A DNA stretch of 64,000 nucleotides from Longimicrobiales bacterium (GCA_951828585.1 OX639991.1:3008576-3072575), one strand, 5' to 3'. Shown: positions 25,955 to 34,914, counted from the stretch's first letter. A program made the numbers and translations. The notes: generated by a model not told the origin, from the sequence alone.

Positions 25955-26362
25955 ATGAGCACGGGGGAAGATCAACATACCGTCATCATAGAAAAGGGCC
26001 ACGGAACCGAGATCGGGGCTTTCCTTCTCGGGGCGCTGGTCGGAGCCGGAATCGCGCTGCTGTTCGCTCCCGCGAGCGGCGCGGACACCCAGCAGCGGAT
26101 CCGCGAGCAGGCGAGGAAGCTGAAGGACATGACCGGGGAACGGGTGCGCGGGATCCGTGACGACCTGGGAACCCGGATGGGACCGGCCCGGGGCGTGGTC
26201 GAGCAGGGCCGCCAGATCGCGACGGATGCGCGGGCGGAGCTGGAGGACAAGCTGGAGCGCTCCAAGGCGGTGTACCGGGCCGGGATCGACGCGGCTCGCG
26301 AGGAGAGCAGGCGGCAGCTCGAGGACGGCGGAGGAAACGGATCCTCGACCGACGGTTCGTAG
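25955..26362 (+). CDS. YtxH-domain membrane protein
   Basis: The 135-residue product has one membrane helix near the N-terminus (EIGAFLLGALVGAGIALLFAPASG), where GALVGAGxALLFAPxSG is the YtxH/gas-vesicle-like signature. A long charged helical tail follows (QQRIREQARKLKDMTGERV ... ARAELEDKLERSKAVYRAG). Such proteins are general-stress-type envelope proteins of unknown mechanism. Start 25955 has a GGGAGGCGAGG ribosome site and is preferred over the earlier frame. It lies between pgi and the aldolase gene. Confidence 0.75.
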   Translation: MSTGEDQHTVIIEKGHGTEIGAFLLGALVGAGIALLFAPASGADTQQRIREQARKLKDMTGERVRGIRDDLGTRMGPARGVVEQGRQIATDARAELEDKLERSKAVYRAGIDAAREESRRQLEDGGGNGSSTDGS

Positions 26363-26398
26363 GAAAGGGACTCTCAACAAAGGAGAATCAGGGCCCGC

Positions 26399-27076
26399 AT
26401 GAAGATCTACCTGGACACGGCGAACCTGGCCGAGATCCGCGAGGCGGCCCGCTGGGGCATCCTGAGCGGCGTGACGACCAACCCCAGCCTCATGGCGCGC
26501 GAAGAGGGCGCCGGTTTCGAGGACACCATCCGCACAATCGCGGGGCTGGTCGACGGACCCATCAGCGCCGAGACGGTGTCCGAGGACGCCGACGGCATGG
26601 TCCGGGAAGGGGTCGAGTACGCGGCCTGGCACTCCAACGTGATCATCAAGGTGCCCGCCACGCCCGCCGGTCTGGAAGCGGTCGCCAGGCTCGGGCGCCG
26701 GGGCATCCAGTGCAACGTCACCCTGATCTTCAACACCAACCAGGCGCTCATGGCCGCGCTGGCGGGCGCCTTCGTCGTGTCACCCTTCATCGGACGGCTG
26801 GACGACATCTCCCAGGACGGCATGGAGCTGATCCGCGAGATCGCCGCCGTCTTCGAACAGGACCGCGACATCCGCACCCAGATCCTGGCTGCGTCGATCC
26901 GTCACCCCCGCCACGTGATCGAGTCGGCGCTGGCCGGGGCGCACATCGCCACCTGCCCCTTCAGCGTCCTCAAGAAGGGGATGCGGCACCCGCTCACCGA
27001 CAGCGGCAACGCCGCCTTCCTCGCCGACTGGCGGGCCCGGGAAGCCGCAATGGCGCTGGCGGTCGCCGGAGACTGA
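26399..27076 (+). CDS. Fructose-6-phosphate aldolase / TalC-type transaldolase
   Basis: The 225-residue protein is the short transaldolase type: MKIYLDTANLAEIREAARWG, then GVTTNPSLMAREE, VIIKVPATPAGLEAV with the Schiff-base Lys84, GIQCNVTLIFNTNQAL, and VSPFIGRLDDIS. Short enzymes act as transaldolase of the pentose-phosphate pathway or as fructose-6-phosphate aldolase; sequence alone does not settle which. Neighbouring pyk and pgi suit central carbon metabolism. Its TGA stop overlaps the presumed CTG start of smpB. Confidence 0.9.
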   Translation: MKIYLDTANLAEIREAARWGILSGVTTNPSLMAREEGAGFEDTIRTIAGLVDGPISAETVSEDADGMVREGVEYAAWHSNVIIKVPATPAGLEAVARLGRRGIQCNVTLIFNTNQALMAALAGAFVVSPFIGRLDDISQDGMELIREIAAVFEQDRDIRTQILAASIRHPRHVIESALAGAHIATCPFSVLKKGMRHPLTDSGNAAFLADWRAREAAMALAVAGD

Positions 27077-27561
27077 CCGCCCTGGGCGCGCAGCCCCCCG
27101 GTGACGCGCGCAAGATCGTCGCCCGTAACCGGAAGGCCCGCCACGAGTACAAGGTCCTGGACAGCGTGGAGGCAGGGCTCGTGCTGGTGGGCACCGAGGT
27201 GAAGTCGATCCGCGCGGGAAACGTGGCCTTCCGGGACGCCCACGCCCGCGCCGAATCCGGCGAAATGTGGCTGCACAACCTCCACATCGGGCCCTACGAG
27301 GCCGGAAACCGGTGGAACCACGACGAATTGCGGCCGCGCAAGCTGCTCCTGCACCGCGACCAGATCCGCCGCATCACGTCCCGGTCGGAGGAGAAGGGAC
27401 TCACCATCGTTCCGCTTGACCTGTATTTTCGGAGGGGCCGGGCGAAGGTCACCCTGGGACTCTGCCGCGGCAAGAAGCACCGGGACCGGAGAGAGGAACT
27501 GAAGCGCAGAACGATGGACCGCGAGGCGGAGCGAGCCATGAAGGACCGGGGCGGCAGGTGA
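27073..27561 (+). CDS. smpB: SsrA-binding protein SmpB, apparent CTG start
   Basis: SmpB binds tmRNA and helps rescue stalled ribosomes. Family motifs are clear: KIVARNRKARHEYKVLDSVEAGLVLVGTEVKSIRAGNVAF, the ENGEMWLHNLHIGPYE-like segment (SGEMWLHNLHIGPYEAG), and the basic tail GKKHRDRREELKRR. No ATG, GTG or TTG lies in frame near the expected N-terminus. The best start is a CTG (27073) that overlaps the previous stop as CTGA and gives 162 residues, close to the usual length. Translation may be coupled to the aldolase gene. Its end overlaps pyrD by GTGA. Confidence 0.85.
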   Translation: MTALGAQPPGDARKIVARNRKARHEYKVLDSVEAGLVLVGTEVKSIRAGNVAFRDAHARAESGEMWLHNLHIGPYEAGNRWNHDELRPRKLLLHRDQIRRITSRSEEKGLTIVPLDLYFRRGRAKVTLGLCRGKKHRDRREELKRRTMDREAERAMKDRGGR

Positions 27562-28457
27562 CGGAGGTCTTCGGGACAGAATTCTCGAGTCCGGTGTTGC
27601 TGGCCGCCGGAACATGCGGCTTCGGGGAATCGGTTATCGATGTGATGTCGCCCTCAGAAATCGGGGGACTGGTGACCAAGTCGGTGACGGTGGAGCCGCG
27701 CTGGGGGAATCCGGCACCGCGCGTGGCCGAGTTCGATGGCGGCATGCTGAACTCGGTCGGGCTGGCCAACCCCGGGCTGGAGGCGGTGCGCGACGGGAAG
27801 CTCCCGTGGATGCGTCGCAATCTCGAAGGGCTGCCGGTCTTCGTCTCGGTCGCGGGGACGACCGTGGGCGAATACGCCGCCGTCGTGTCGGGGCTGGACG
27901 GGGAAGACGGCTTCGTCGGTTTCGAACTCAACCTGTCCTGCCCCAACGACTCGCATCTGGAGGGCCGTCCCTTCTGTCTGGATCCGGGCGCCCTGCGTCA
28001 GGTCCTCGACACGATGCGGCCCCTCACCGAACGGCCCCTGCTCGTCAAGCTCGCGCCCAACGACCCGGACATCGCGGCCACCGCCGTGGTGGTGGCCGAA
28101 CACGGTGCGGACGGGATCACCGCGATCAACACCGTGCCGGGGTTCCTGACGGGGCGGGGCGGCGGGAACCGGGTGGGGGCGGGGACGGGGGGGACGAGCG
28201 GCCCGGCGCTCTTGCCGGTCGGGCTGGCCGCGGTGCGTGAGGTAGCGGGGGCGGTTGAGGTGCCGGTAGTCGGGGTGGGCGGGATCCTTACGGGCCGCGA
28301 CGCACGGGCGTATCTGCGGGCGGGGGCTTCGCTGGTCCAGGTCGGCACGGGCTCGTTCGCGGATCCTCGGTGCGCGGCCCGGGTGGCGAGGGACCTGGTG
28401 GTGCGGGGGGCGGTGCCCTTGGACCGAAGAGCAACGCCGGACGAAGCCGCGCAGTGA
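27558..28457 (+). CDS. pyrD: Dihydroorotate dehydrogenase, class 1B type
   Basis: This 299-residue FMN enzyme oxidises dihydroorotate to orotate in pyrimidine synthesis. It shows NPVLLAAGT-type start (SSPVLLAAGTCGFGE), TKSVTVEPRWGNPAPRVAEFDGGMLNSVGLANPG, the catalytic cysteine (Cys128) in FELNLSCPND, and the FMN phosphate site VGVGGILTGRDARAYLRAGASLVQVGT. Catalytic Cys rather than Ser marks class 1B, which usually needs the PyrK electron-transfer subunit; pyrK is not in this window. Start GTG 27558 overlaps the smpB stop. pyrF follows. Confidence 0.9.
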   Translation: MTEVFGTEFSSPVLLAAGTCGFGESVIDVMSPSEIGGLVTKSVTVEPRWGNPAPRVAEFDGGMLNSVGLANPGLEAVRDGKLPWMRRNLEGLPVFVSVAGTTVGEYAAVVSGLDGEDGFVGFELNLSCPNDSHLEGRPFCLDPGALRQVLDTMRPLTERPLLVKLAPNDPDIAATAVVVAEHGADGITAINTVPGFLTGRGGGNRVGAGTGGTSGPALLPVGLAAVREVAGAVEVPVVGVGGILTGRDARAYLRAGASLVQVGTGSFADPRCAARVARDLVVRGAVPLDRRATPDEAAQ

Positions 28458-28458
28458 G

Positions 28459-28503
28459 AAAATGTAAACTAAACATGACAAAATGTAATGTTGCGATTAC
28501 ATT
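28459..28503. promoter_or_regulatory. AT-rich palindromic element between pyrD and pyrF
   Basis: AATGTAAT (28482-28489) and ATTACATT (28496-28503) form a perfect inverted repeat. Read on the minus strand, 28459-28495 closely matches the AT-rich core of the long intergenic repeats (AACATTACATTNTGTCATGT). It may be an operator, a stray repeat core, or both. No promoter was identified with confidence. Confidence 0.4.
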
Positions 28504-28544
28504 GTGAACGATTTCACAAATGGGATGGCAAACCTGAGAACCTC

Positions 28545-29240
28545 ATGAACCAACGGATCATCGTCGCCCTGGATGCGCCCGACGCAGCGACCGCGCTGGC
28601 GCTCGTCGACCGCATCGGCCCGGCGTGCGGTTTCTACAAGGTGGGACTCGAACTCTTCGCGGCGGTGGGGCCGGGGGTGGTGGAGGCGCTCGGAGAGAGG
28701 GGGAAACGTGTGTTTCTGGACCTCAAGCTGCACGACATCCCCAACCAGGTGGCCGGTGCGGTGGCCCGCGTGGGCGAGCTCGGGGCGAAGTTCCTGACCG
28801 TGCACGCCATGGGGGGACGCGACATGCTGGCGGCGGCGGCGGGGGCGGCGCCCGCGTCGCTGACGCTGCTGGGCGTGACCGTGCTGACGTCGCTGGACGG
28901 GCCGGGTCTCGAGGAGCTCTTCGGGCGCCGCGTGGACGACGCGGGGGCGGAGGCCGACCGTTTGGCGCGTCTGGTGCGCGAGGGGGGGCTGGGGGGGGTG
29001 GTGTGCTCGGCGGCCGAGGCGGCCCGGGTGCGGGAAACCATGGGGCCCAAACCGTGTATCGTCACCCCGGGCATCCGTCTCGCCGGAGACCCGGTCCACG
29101 ATCAGCGCCGGGTCCGTACGGCGCGCGAGGCCTTCGCCGCGGGAGCCACCCACATCGTCGTCGGCCGTCCCGTCACCCGGGCCAAAGACCCGGCCGCCGC
29201 CTTCGCGCGCATTGCCGCCGAGGCCCGGGGCGAGCGCTGA
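28545..29240 (+). CDS. pyrF: Orotidine 5'-phosphate decarboxylase
   Basis: The 231-residue enzyme decarboxylates OMP to UMP, the last step of UMP synthesis. It begins MNQRIIVALDAPDAATALAL; FYKVGLELF holds Lys32, and VFLDLKLHDIPNQVAGAV holds the catalytic Asp59-Lys61-Asp64 set. IVTPGIRL and THIVVGRPVTRAKDP make the phosphate site. ATG 28545 starts right at the first strand; the upstream frame crosses the AT-rich element and is not homologous. It follows pyrD, so pyrimidine genes are adjacent. Confidence 0.93.
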   Translation: MNQRIIVALDAPDAATALALVDRIGPACGFYKVGLELFAAVGPGVVEALGERGKRVFLDLKLHDIPNQVAGAVARVGELGAKFLTVHAMGGRDMLAAAAGAAPASLTLLGVTVLTSLDGPGLEELFGRRVDDAGAEADRLARLVREGGLGGVVCSAAEAARVRETMGPKPCIVTPGIRLAGDPVHDQRRVRTAREAFAAGATHIVVGRPVTRAKDPAAAFARIAAEARGER

Positions 29241-29272
29241 CCCGGAAGTGATTCCCGTCCCCTATTCTCCGT

Positions 29273-29370
29273 CTCCGCCCCGCAGAGCGCGGATCGGACC
29301 ACGCGAATGCCGGAGAGAGTCTCTGCCCCTCGGTGCGCGGATCGAACCGCGCAAAGACCGGAGGAGGTCT
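29273..29370 (+). repeat. Two imperfect tandem repeats in the cysS leader
   Basis: Two units about 50 bp apart share GCGCGGATCG, ACC, CGC, CCGGAG and GTCTC blocks. Each could form a small stem (GGAG with CTCC-type pairing). They fill the pyrF-cysS gap (29241-29396). A leader-RNA role is possible, but nothing matches a known riboswitch. Confidence 0.4.
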
Positions 29371-29396
29371 CCACCGCCCAGCAACCCGGACCCCGC

Positions 29397-30833
29397 ATGA
29401 ACCTCCACGACTCGCTGACGCGCAAGACCCGCCGTTTCGAACCGCTCCGGCCCGGCCGGGTCTCCGTCTACGGCTGCGGCCCCACCGTCTACGATTTCGC
29501 GCACATCGGCAACTTCCGCACCTTCGCGGTCTACGATCTTCTCCACCGCTACCTGCGCTGGCGCGGCCACGAGGTCGACTTCGTGGTGAACTTCACCGAC
29601 GTCGACGACAAGACCATCACGGGGGCGGCAAAGGCGGGGCGACTCCTGGGCGAGCACACGGAGACCTTCGTCCGGGCCTTCCTGGACGACGCCGAAACCC
29701 TCGGCTTCCTCCCCTTCTCCAGTCACCCTCGGGCAACCGCCTACCTCCCCGCCATGGTTGCGTTCGTCGAGCGCCTCGTGGAGCAGGGCAGCGCCTACCT
29801 CGCCAACGACGGCTCCGTCTACTACGCGGTGCCCTCCTTCGACGACTACGGACGCCTGTCCGGCAAGGGCGGCGATAACGACGCGGGACGCGCCCGGATC
29901 GACACGGAGGACTTCGACAAGCGGGATCCCCGCGACTTCGCGCTCTGGAAGCCGGCCCAGCCCGTCGACCGGGAGGTTGGCGCTGTTTGGAACTCGCCGT
30001 GGGGTCCGGGACGCCCCGGATGGCACCTGGAGTGCTCGGTCATGTCAACCTCCCTGCTCGGCGACACGATCGACATCCATCTGGGCGGCGAGGACCTCCT
30101 CTTCCCCCACCACGAGAACGAAATCGCGCAGTCGGAGGCGGCCACCGGGCACGCCTTCGCCCGCTTCTGGCTCCACGTCAAGCACCTCAAGGTCGATGCC
30201 CGCAAGATGTCCAAGTCGCTCGGCAACTTCCACACGGTGCGCGAACTCCTCGACGGGGGCTACGACCCCACCGCGATCCGCTGGACCCTGCTTTCGGCCC
30301 ACTACCGAAGCGAGCTCAACTTCACCCGCGACGGCCTCGACGACGCCACCGCCTCGGTGCAGCGCCTGTTGGACTTCCGCCGACGGGTCCGCGACGCAAC
30401 CGAGGCGCCCGGTGACGCGACAGGGTTGGCCGCGCGCGTCGGCGAGCACCTCGCCGCCTTCGGACGGGCGCTGGACGACGACCTCAACGCCCCCCGCGCC
30501 CTGGCCGCGCTCTGGACGCTGGTCAGGGAGGTGAACACCGCGCTGGACGGGGCGGGAGGCACGATGGCCCGAGCGGACCGCGAAGCCGTGCTCGACGCCC
30601 TGGCGGAGATGGACGCCGTGCTGGGCGTGATCGACCTGGCCGAGTCCGCGCGGAAGGTCGCGGGCGCCGACGAGGAGAGGGTGCAAGCCCTGGTGGAGGC
30701 CCGGGAACAGGCCCGCGCCTCCCGGGACTTTGCCGCCGCCGACCGGATCCGCGAAGAACTGGCAGCCGAGGGGATCAGACTGGAGGACACCCCGGACGGA
30801 ACGCGCTGGACCCGCGTCCGAGCCGGGCCGTAG
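29397..30833 (+). CDS. cysS: Cysteinyl-tRNA synthetase
   Basis: This class I synthetase (478 residues) charges tRNA-Cys. It has the zinc cysteine and HIGH box in YGCGPTVYDFAHIGNFR (HIGN at 36-39), VDFVVNFTDVDDKTI, the zinc ligands of GWHLECSVMS and FPHHENEIAQSEA, and KMSKS in DARKMSKSLGNF at about 269-273. A C-terminal DALR-like helical part ends with an acidic KVAGADEERVQALVEAREQARASRDF region typical of CysRS. ATG 29397 follows a structured leader. An intrinsic terminator is found just downstream. Confidence 0.95.
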   Translation: MNLHDSLTRKTRRFEPLRPGRVSVYGCGPTVYDFAHIGNFRTFAVYDLLHRYLRWRGHEVDFVVNFTDVDDKTITGAAKAGRLLGEHTETFVRAFLDDAETLGFLPFSSHPRATAYLPAMVAFVERLVEQGSAYLANDGSVYYAVPSFDDYGRLSGKGGDNDAGRARIDTEDFDKRDPRDFALWKPAQPVDREVGAVWNSPWGPGRPGWHLECSVMSTSLLGDTIDIHLGGEDLLFPHHENEIAQSEAATGHAFARFWLHVKHLKVDARKMSKSLGNFHTVRELLDGGYDPTAIRWTLLSAHYRSELNFTRDGLDDATASVQRLLDFRRRVRDATEAPGDATGLAARVGEHLAAFGRALDDDLNAPRALAALWTLVREVNTALDGAGGTMARADREAVLDALAEMDAVLGVIDLAESARKVAGADEERVQALVEAREQARASRDFAAADRIREELAAEGIRLEDTPDGTRWTRVRAGP

Positions 30834-30842
30834 CACCCCGCG

Positions 30843-30873
30843 GACTGCCACGGACTCCCAGGGGCAGTCTTTT
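30843..30873 (+). terminator. Intrinsic terminator after cysS
   Basis: GACTGCC (30843-30849) pairs with GGCAGTC (30863-30869), followed directly by TTTT. It lies 10 bp after the cysS stop and separates cysS from the tRNA/tuf cluster. Confidence 0.6.
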
Positions 30874-30943
30874 CCAACGCGGAGATGAGCCTGAACTCGG
30901 GGAGCTTCCGCCCGTCCCCCCCAGGCGTCAACTTTCGGGGTTC

Positions 30944-31016
30944 GCTGACGTAGCTCAGTTGGTAGAGCAGCTGATTTGTAATCAGCAGGTCCGGGGTTCG
31001 AGTCCCCGCGTCAGCT
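30944..31016 (+). tRNA. tRNA-Thr (anticodon TGT)
   Basis: A full cloverleaf: acceptor GCTGACG/CGTCAGC, D-arm AGCTCAGTTGGTAGAGC, anticodon arm CTGAT-TTGTAAT-CAG with TGT, and T-arm GGGGTTCGAGTCCCC. No CCA is encoded. It is the first tRNA of a Thr-Tyr-Gly-Thr-tuf cluster. Confidence 0.95.
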
Positions 31017-31029
31017 TTCCCCCGGGTCC

Positions 31030-31206
31030 AGCTTCTGAGAGTCCAGCTTCTGATCCAGCTTCTGATTGAGGTTCTGATTGAGTTCTGATTGAGTGAGTGT
31101 CTGATGAGTGAGTCTGATTGAGTGAGTGGGATTGAGTGAGTGGGACAAGACTGAGTGGGACAAGACTGAGTGAGTGAGAAGATTGAGTGAGTGAGTGAGT
31201 GTCAAA
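31030..31206 (+). repeat. Low-complexity TGAGTGAGTG / GATTGAGTG repeats
   Basis: After the tRNA the sequence is a patchwork of CAGCTTCTGA-type and then GATTGAGTGAGTGGGA-type units lacking any coding pattern. The TGAGTGAGTGAGTGT motif recurs at 32936-32950 on the far side of the IS element, so it may be its duplicated target. Confidence 0.8.
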
Positions 31207-32923
31207 CCGGAATAGAAATGTCCGGGGGTAGAGCGAAATAGAAATGTCCCCCCCTGGGTGGGTGTTTGCCACCCCCGGCCAGCCTGAGCGGGTTGGGGGT
31301 GGGGTGGGTAGTGGGACCCCCCGATCGGAGGGACGGGCATGCCCGGCCCGGAGATCGGGGGGTTGCCGGCGGTCGCGTTGGTCTGGGTCACACCCTGCCT
31401 TGCCCGGACGGTGTGGGTCCACGAGGCGGTGATCATACCGATCCCGCATCCGATTTCCGGCGAGGTCCCCGGCCATCAGCGCCGCTCGCGAGTCCGGCAT
31501 CCGGCAGATCGGCAGGCCGTCCGTTGCGCGCAGCCTCTTGTTCCGCGAGGCGCTTGTCCCGCCGTGCCATGGCCATCCGGGCACCCCCGTGGATTTGCTT
31601 TCGCCATGGATGGTCCGGTGGGGGCTTCGGCGGCTTGGACCCCGGCTTGCGGGGCTTCGCGGGCTGAGTCTTCGTCGGTGTTGCCGGGGGACGGGCCCGA
31701 CCCAGGGACTCGACGGCCAGGTAGCGTTGGCCGATCCGGAAGTGGATGTCCCCGCAAAGTCGGCGCTCAACGACGACCTCGTCACCGGGCCGAACACCTC
31801 GGGCCTCCCGCTCCGGGATCTGCCAGTACCGGTTCTTGAAGCGGATGATGAAGTCACGGGCCACCTTCCGGGTCTCCGTCTCGGCAAACAGGGCCTCCAG
31901 ATCTATGCCGGGCGGCAAGGGCCGGTGCGCGTCGAGGGCACTCTGGGGCGCGACCACGAAGCGCTCGTTCCAGAACGGAACCCAGGAATCGGCCAGGAAG
32001 CGGTTCGCTGCGTCAAGGGTGGAGATCCCTGCCACCCGCATTTCCTTGATCAGGCGGTCCTGCGCCGTACCGAAGGTCCGCTCGACTCGTCCCTTCGCCT
32101 GGGGAGAGCCTGCCAGGATCACCTCGACCCCCAACTCGCCCAGCGCCCGGGAGATGATCGTATCGGTCCGCTCCTCCTTCTTCGCCAGCCACTGCCCGAA
32201 GTGTCCGGCGTGGTCCGTGTAGACAGCCAGGGGGCGGCCGTGGCGCTGCAGGTATCCGATGATCGCCCGGCGGTTCTCCGCACCGTCGTCGCGCTCGACG
32301 AAGCGGGCCATCATCAGCCGGCTCGTCGCATCGTCATGGATCGAGATCAGCACCTGGTCGCCCGCAGCCCGGTCCTCCAGCCACGCATGCACCGAGCTGT
32401 CCCACTGTTCCAGCTCGCCCAACGCCGCCCGCCGCGGACGCCGGCTGCGGTGCTTGGCCCGCCTGCGCTGCCGCTTCCACAGGCCGGCCTCCATCATCCA
32501 GCCCCGCAGCGTGTCCGGGCTCACCCGCAGCGCGAAGCTTCTCTCCAGGTGCTCCGCAAGCAGCGTAGGCCCGAAGTCTCGGTACAGCGGTTCCCTCGCG
32601 ACTTCCAGCGCCCGCTCTCGAAACCCCCGCGGCAACGCCCTGTTCGACCGCCGCCCGCGCAGTCCGTGCACTACGGCCGCATCGCCCTCAGCCTCGAACT
32701 TCCGGCGCAACCTGCGAAAATGCCGTCGCGTCACCCCGATCCGCACCGCCCCCGCAGCCGCGCTAAGCACTCCCTCCTTCACCTGTCTCAACACCGAGAT
32801 GCGATCCCTCTCCTTCAGACTCAAGTCCATGTGCTCCTCTCCCGGATCCGGTTCCGTCGTTGACCGAACATGATCCGAAAGAGGACATTTCTACTTCGCT
32901 AAGGGAGGACATTTCTAAATCGG
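31207..32923 (-). mobile_element. IS1202-type (ISNCY) insertion sequence
   Basis: Each end has two TAGAAATGTCC motifs about 26 bp apart, in inverted orientation: 31213-31223 and 31239-31249 at the left, and complements at 32883-32893 and 32907-32917 at the right. Between them lies one intact transposase gene. Exact outer borders are uncertain by a few bases. It is inserted inside the tRNA cluster and in low-complexity DNA. Confidence 0.75.
31433..32830 (-). CDS. ISNCY (IS1202-like) DDE transposase
   Basis: The 465-residue protein starts MDLSLKERDRISVLRQVKEG with a strong GGAGAGGAG ribosome site. An N-terminal helix-turn-helix (AAAGAVRIGVTRRHFRRLRRKF) binds DNA. The integrase-like core has ISIHDDATSRLMMARF (first Asp), LAVYTDHAGHFG (second Asp), and ILAGSPQAKGRVERTFGTAQDRL (Glu), a complete DDE triad. 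The C-terminal strand segment RYWQIPEREARGVRPGDEVVVERRL is usual for this group, and a basic Pro/Lys-rich tail follows. It looks intact and may be active. Confidence 0.85.
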   Translation of the reverse strand: MDLSLKERDRISVLRQVKEGVLSAAAGAVRIGVTRRHFRRLRRKFEAEGDAAVVHGLRGRRSNRALPRGFRERALEVAREPLYRDFGPTLLAEHLERSFALRVSPDTLRGWMMEAGLWKRQRRRAKHRSRRPRRAALGELEQWDSSVHAWLEDRAAGDQVLISIHDDATSRLMMARFVERDDGAENRRAIIGYLQRHGRPLAVYTDHAGHFGQWLAKKEERTDTIISRALGELGVEVILAGSPQAKGRVERTFGTAQDRLIKEMRVAGISTLDAANRFLADSWVPFWNERFVVAPQSALDAHRPLPPGIDLEALFAETETRKVARDFIIRFKNRYWQIPEREARGVRPGDEVVVERRLCGDIHFRIGQRYLAVESLGRARPPATPTKTQPAKPRKPGSKPPKPPPDHPWRKQIHGGARMAMARRDKRLAEQEAARNGRPADLPDAGLASGADGRGPRRKSDAGSV

Positions 32924-33051
32924 CGCGACACCAGGCTGAGTGAGTGAGTGTTGATCCCCCCCGACGGAATAGTTACCTTTCTTTGCTCGTTTCCATCCGA
33001 GCCCGAGAGACGCGCGGCCAGCTTGGCGGGCGGGGTGGGAGCGTGTTTTTT

Positions 33052-33134
33052 GGTGGGGTACCGAAGTGGCCAACCGGGGCAGACTGTAAATCTGCTGGCA
33101 AACGCCTACGGAGGTTCGAATCCTCCCCCCACCA
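33052..33134 (+). tRNA. tRNA-Tyr (anticodon GTA)
   Basis: Class II tRNA with acceptor GGTGGGG/CCCCACC, anticodon loop CTGTAAA (GTA), a variable arm (TGGCAAACGCCTA) and T-arm GGAGGTTCGAATCCTCC. It follows the IS element and precedes tRNA-Gly. Confidence 0.95.
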
Positions 33135-33175
33135 TGGGCAGGCCAGACGGGGGGACCGACAGCCCCCGGAAGATC

Positions 33176-33249
33176 GCGGGAGTAGCTCAGTTGGCTAGAG
33201 CATCAGCCTTCCAAGCTGAGGGTCGCCGGTTCGAGTCCGGTCTCCCGCT
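33176..33249 (+). tRNA. tRNA-Gly (anticodon TCC)
   Basis: Acceptor GCGGGAG/CTCCCGC, D-arm AGCTCAGTTGGCTAGAGC, anticodon arm CAGCC-TTCCAAG-CTG with TCC, and T-arm GCCGGTTCGAGTCCGGT are all present. Confidence 0.95.
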
Positions 33250-33297
33250 CTGGGTCCGGTCGCGGGACGTGTCCCGGGGCCGAACCAGAAGCGAAGT

Positions 33298-33369
33298 GCT
33301 CTGGTAGCTCAGTGGTAGAGCGCTTCCTTGGTAAGGAAGAGGTCGCGGGTTCAATCCCCGCCCAGAGCT
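33298..33369 (+). tRNA. tRNA-Thr (anticodon GGT)
   Basis: Acceptor GCTCTGG/CCAGAGC, anticodon arm CTTCC-TTGGTAA-GGAAG with GGT, and T-arm GCGGGTTCAATCCCCGC. It lies 110 bp before tuf1 and closes the tRNA cluster. Confidence 0.95.
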
Positions 33370-33478
33370 TGGCGGGGCGGGAACAGCCCCGCCGGCAACA
33401 CCTTGGCAGCAAAGGGAACTCAAAACACGAACCACGGGGACCGCGACGCGGGACCCTGAACCCAGACACGGGGGAAGA

Positions 33479-34668
<1,190 letters not shown>

Positions 34669-34669
<1 letters not shown>

Positions 34670-34697
34670 CAGCCCGTGGACAAAATCCCCCCGACTG
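34669..34697 (+). repeat. Collapsed intergenic repeat between tuf1 and secE
   Basis: Only the two ends of the repeat remain: GCAGCCCGTGGACAAAATCC and CCCCCG at the left, joined to GACTG of the right end. The downstream tuf2 copy at 51422-51667 is full length and begins identically. About 215 bp of the interior have been lost here. Confidence 0.75.
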
Positions 34698-34707
34698 AGA
34701 GGGAATC

Positions 34708-34914
34708 ATGTCAAGGATAGCCGGCGCCAGGAACTTCGTTCAGGAGTGCATTACCGAGATGGAGCGGGTCACGTGGCCCGATCGCGAACAGCTCCGCAAC
34801 GCCACCTGGGTGGTGATCCTTTTCACGATTGCGCTCACCCTGGTCATCGCGCTAATGGATTTGGTTTCCAGCCTGATCCTCGTCGACTTCATCATGGGGG
34901 TGTTCGGCAGTTGA
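34708..34914 (+). CDS. secE: Preprotein translocase subunit SecE
   Basis: The 68-residue protein is the short, single-helix SecE: an amphipathic N-terminal part (NFVQECITEMERVTWPDREQLRNATWVV) with the conserved VTWP motif, then one membrane helix (ILFTIALTLVIALMDLVSSLI). It clamps SecY in the translocon; secY itself is at 61146. The ribosome site GAGAGGGAA is 5 bp upstream. Its stop overlaps nusG by TTGA. The rpmG gene often found before secE is absent. Confidence 0.9.
   Translation: MSRIAGARNFVQECITEMERVTWPDREQLRNATWVVILFTIALTLVIALMDLVSSLILVDFIMGVFGS

Noticed and set aside
31030-31206. GAGTGAGTG tract as a CRISPR array
   Set aside because: Units are short, irregular and contiguous, with no unique spacers and no cas genes nearby.
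31538-32863. Plus-strand open frame opposite the IS1202-type transposase
   Set aside because: Shadow of a gene with a complete DDE triad, its own ribosome site and matching terminal repeats on the minus strand.
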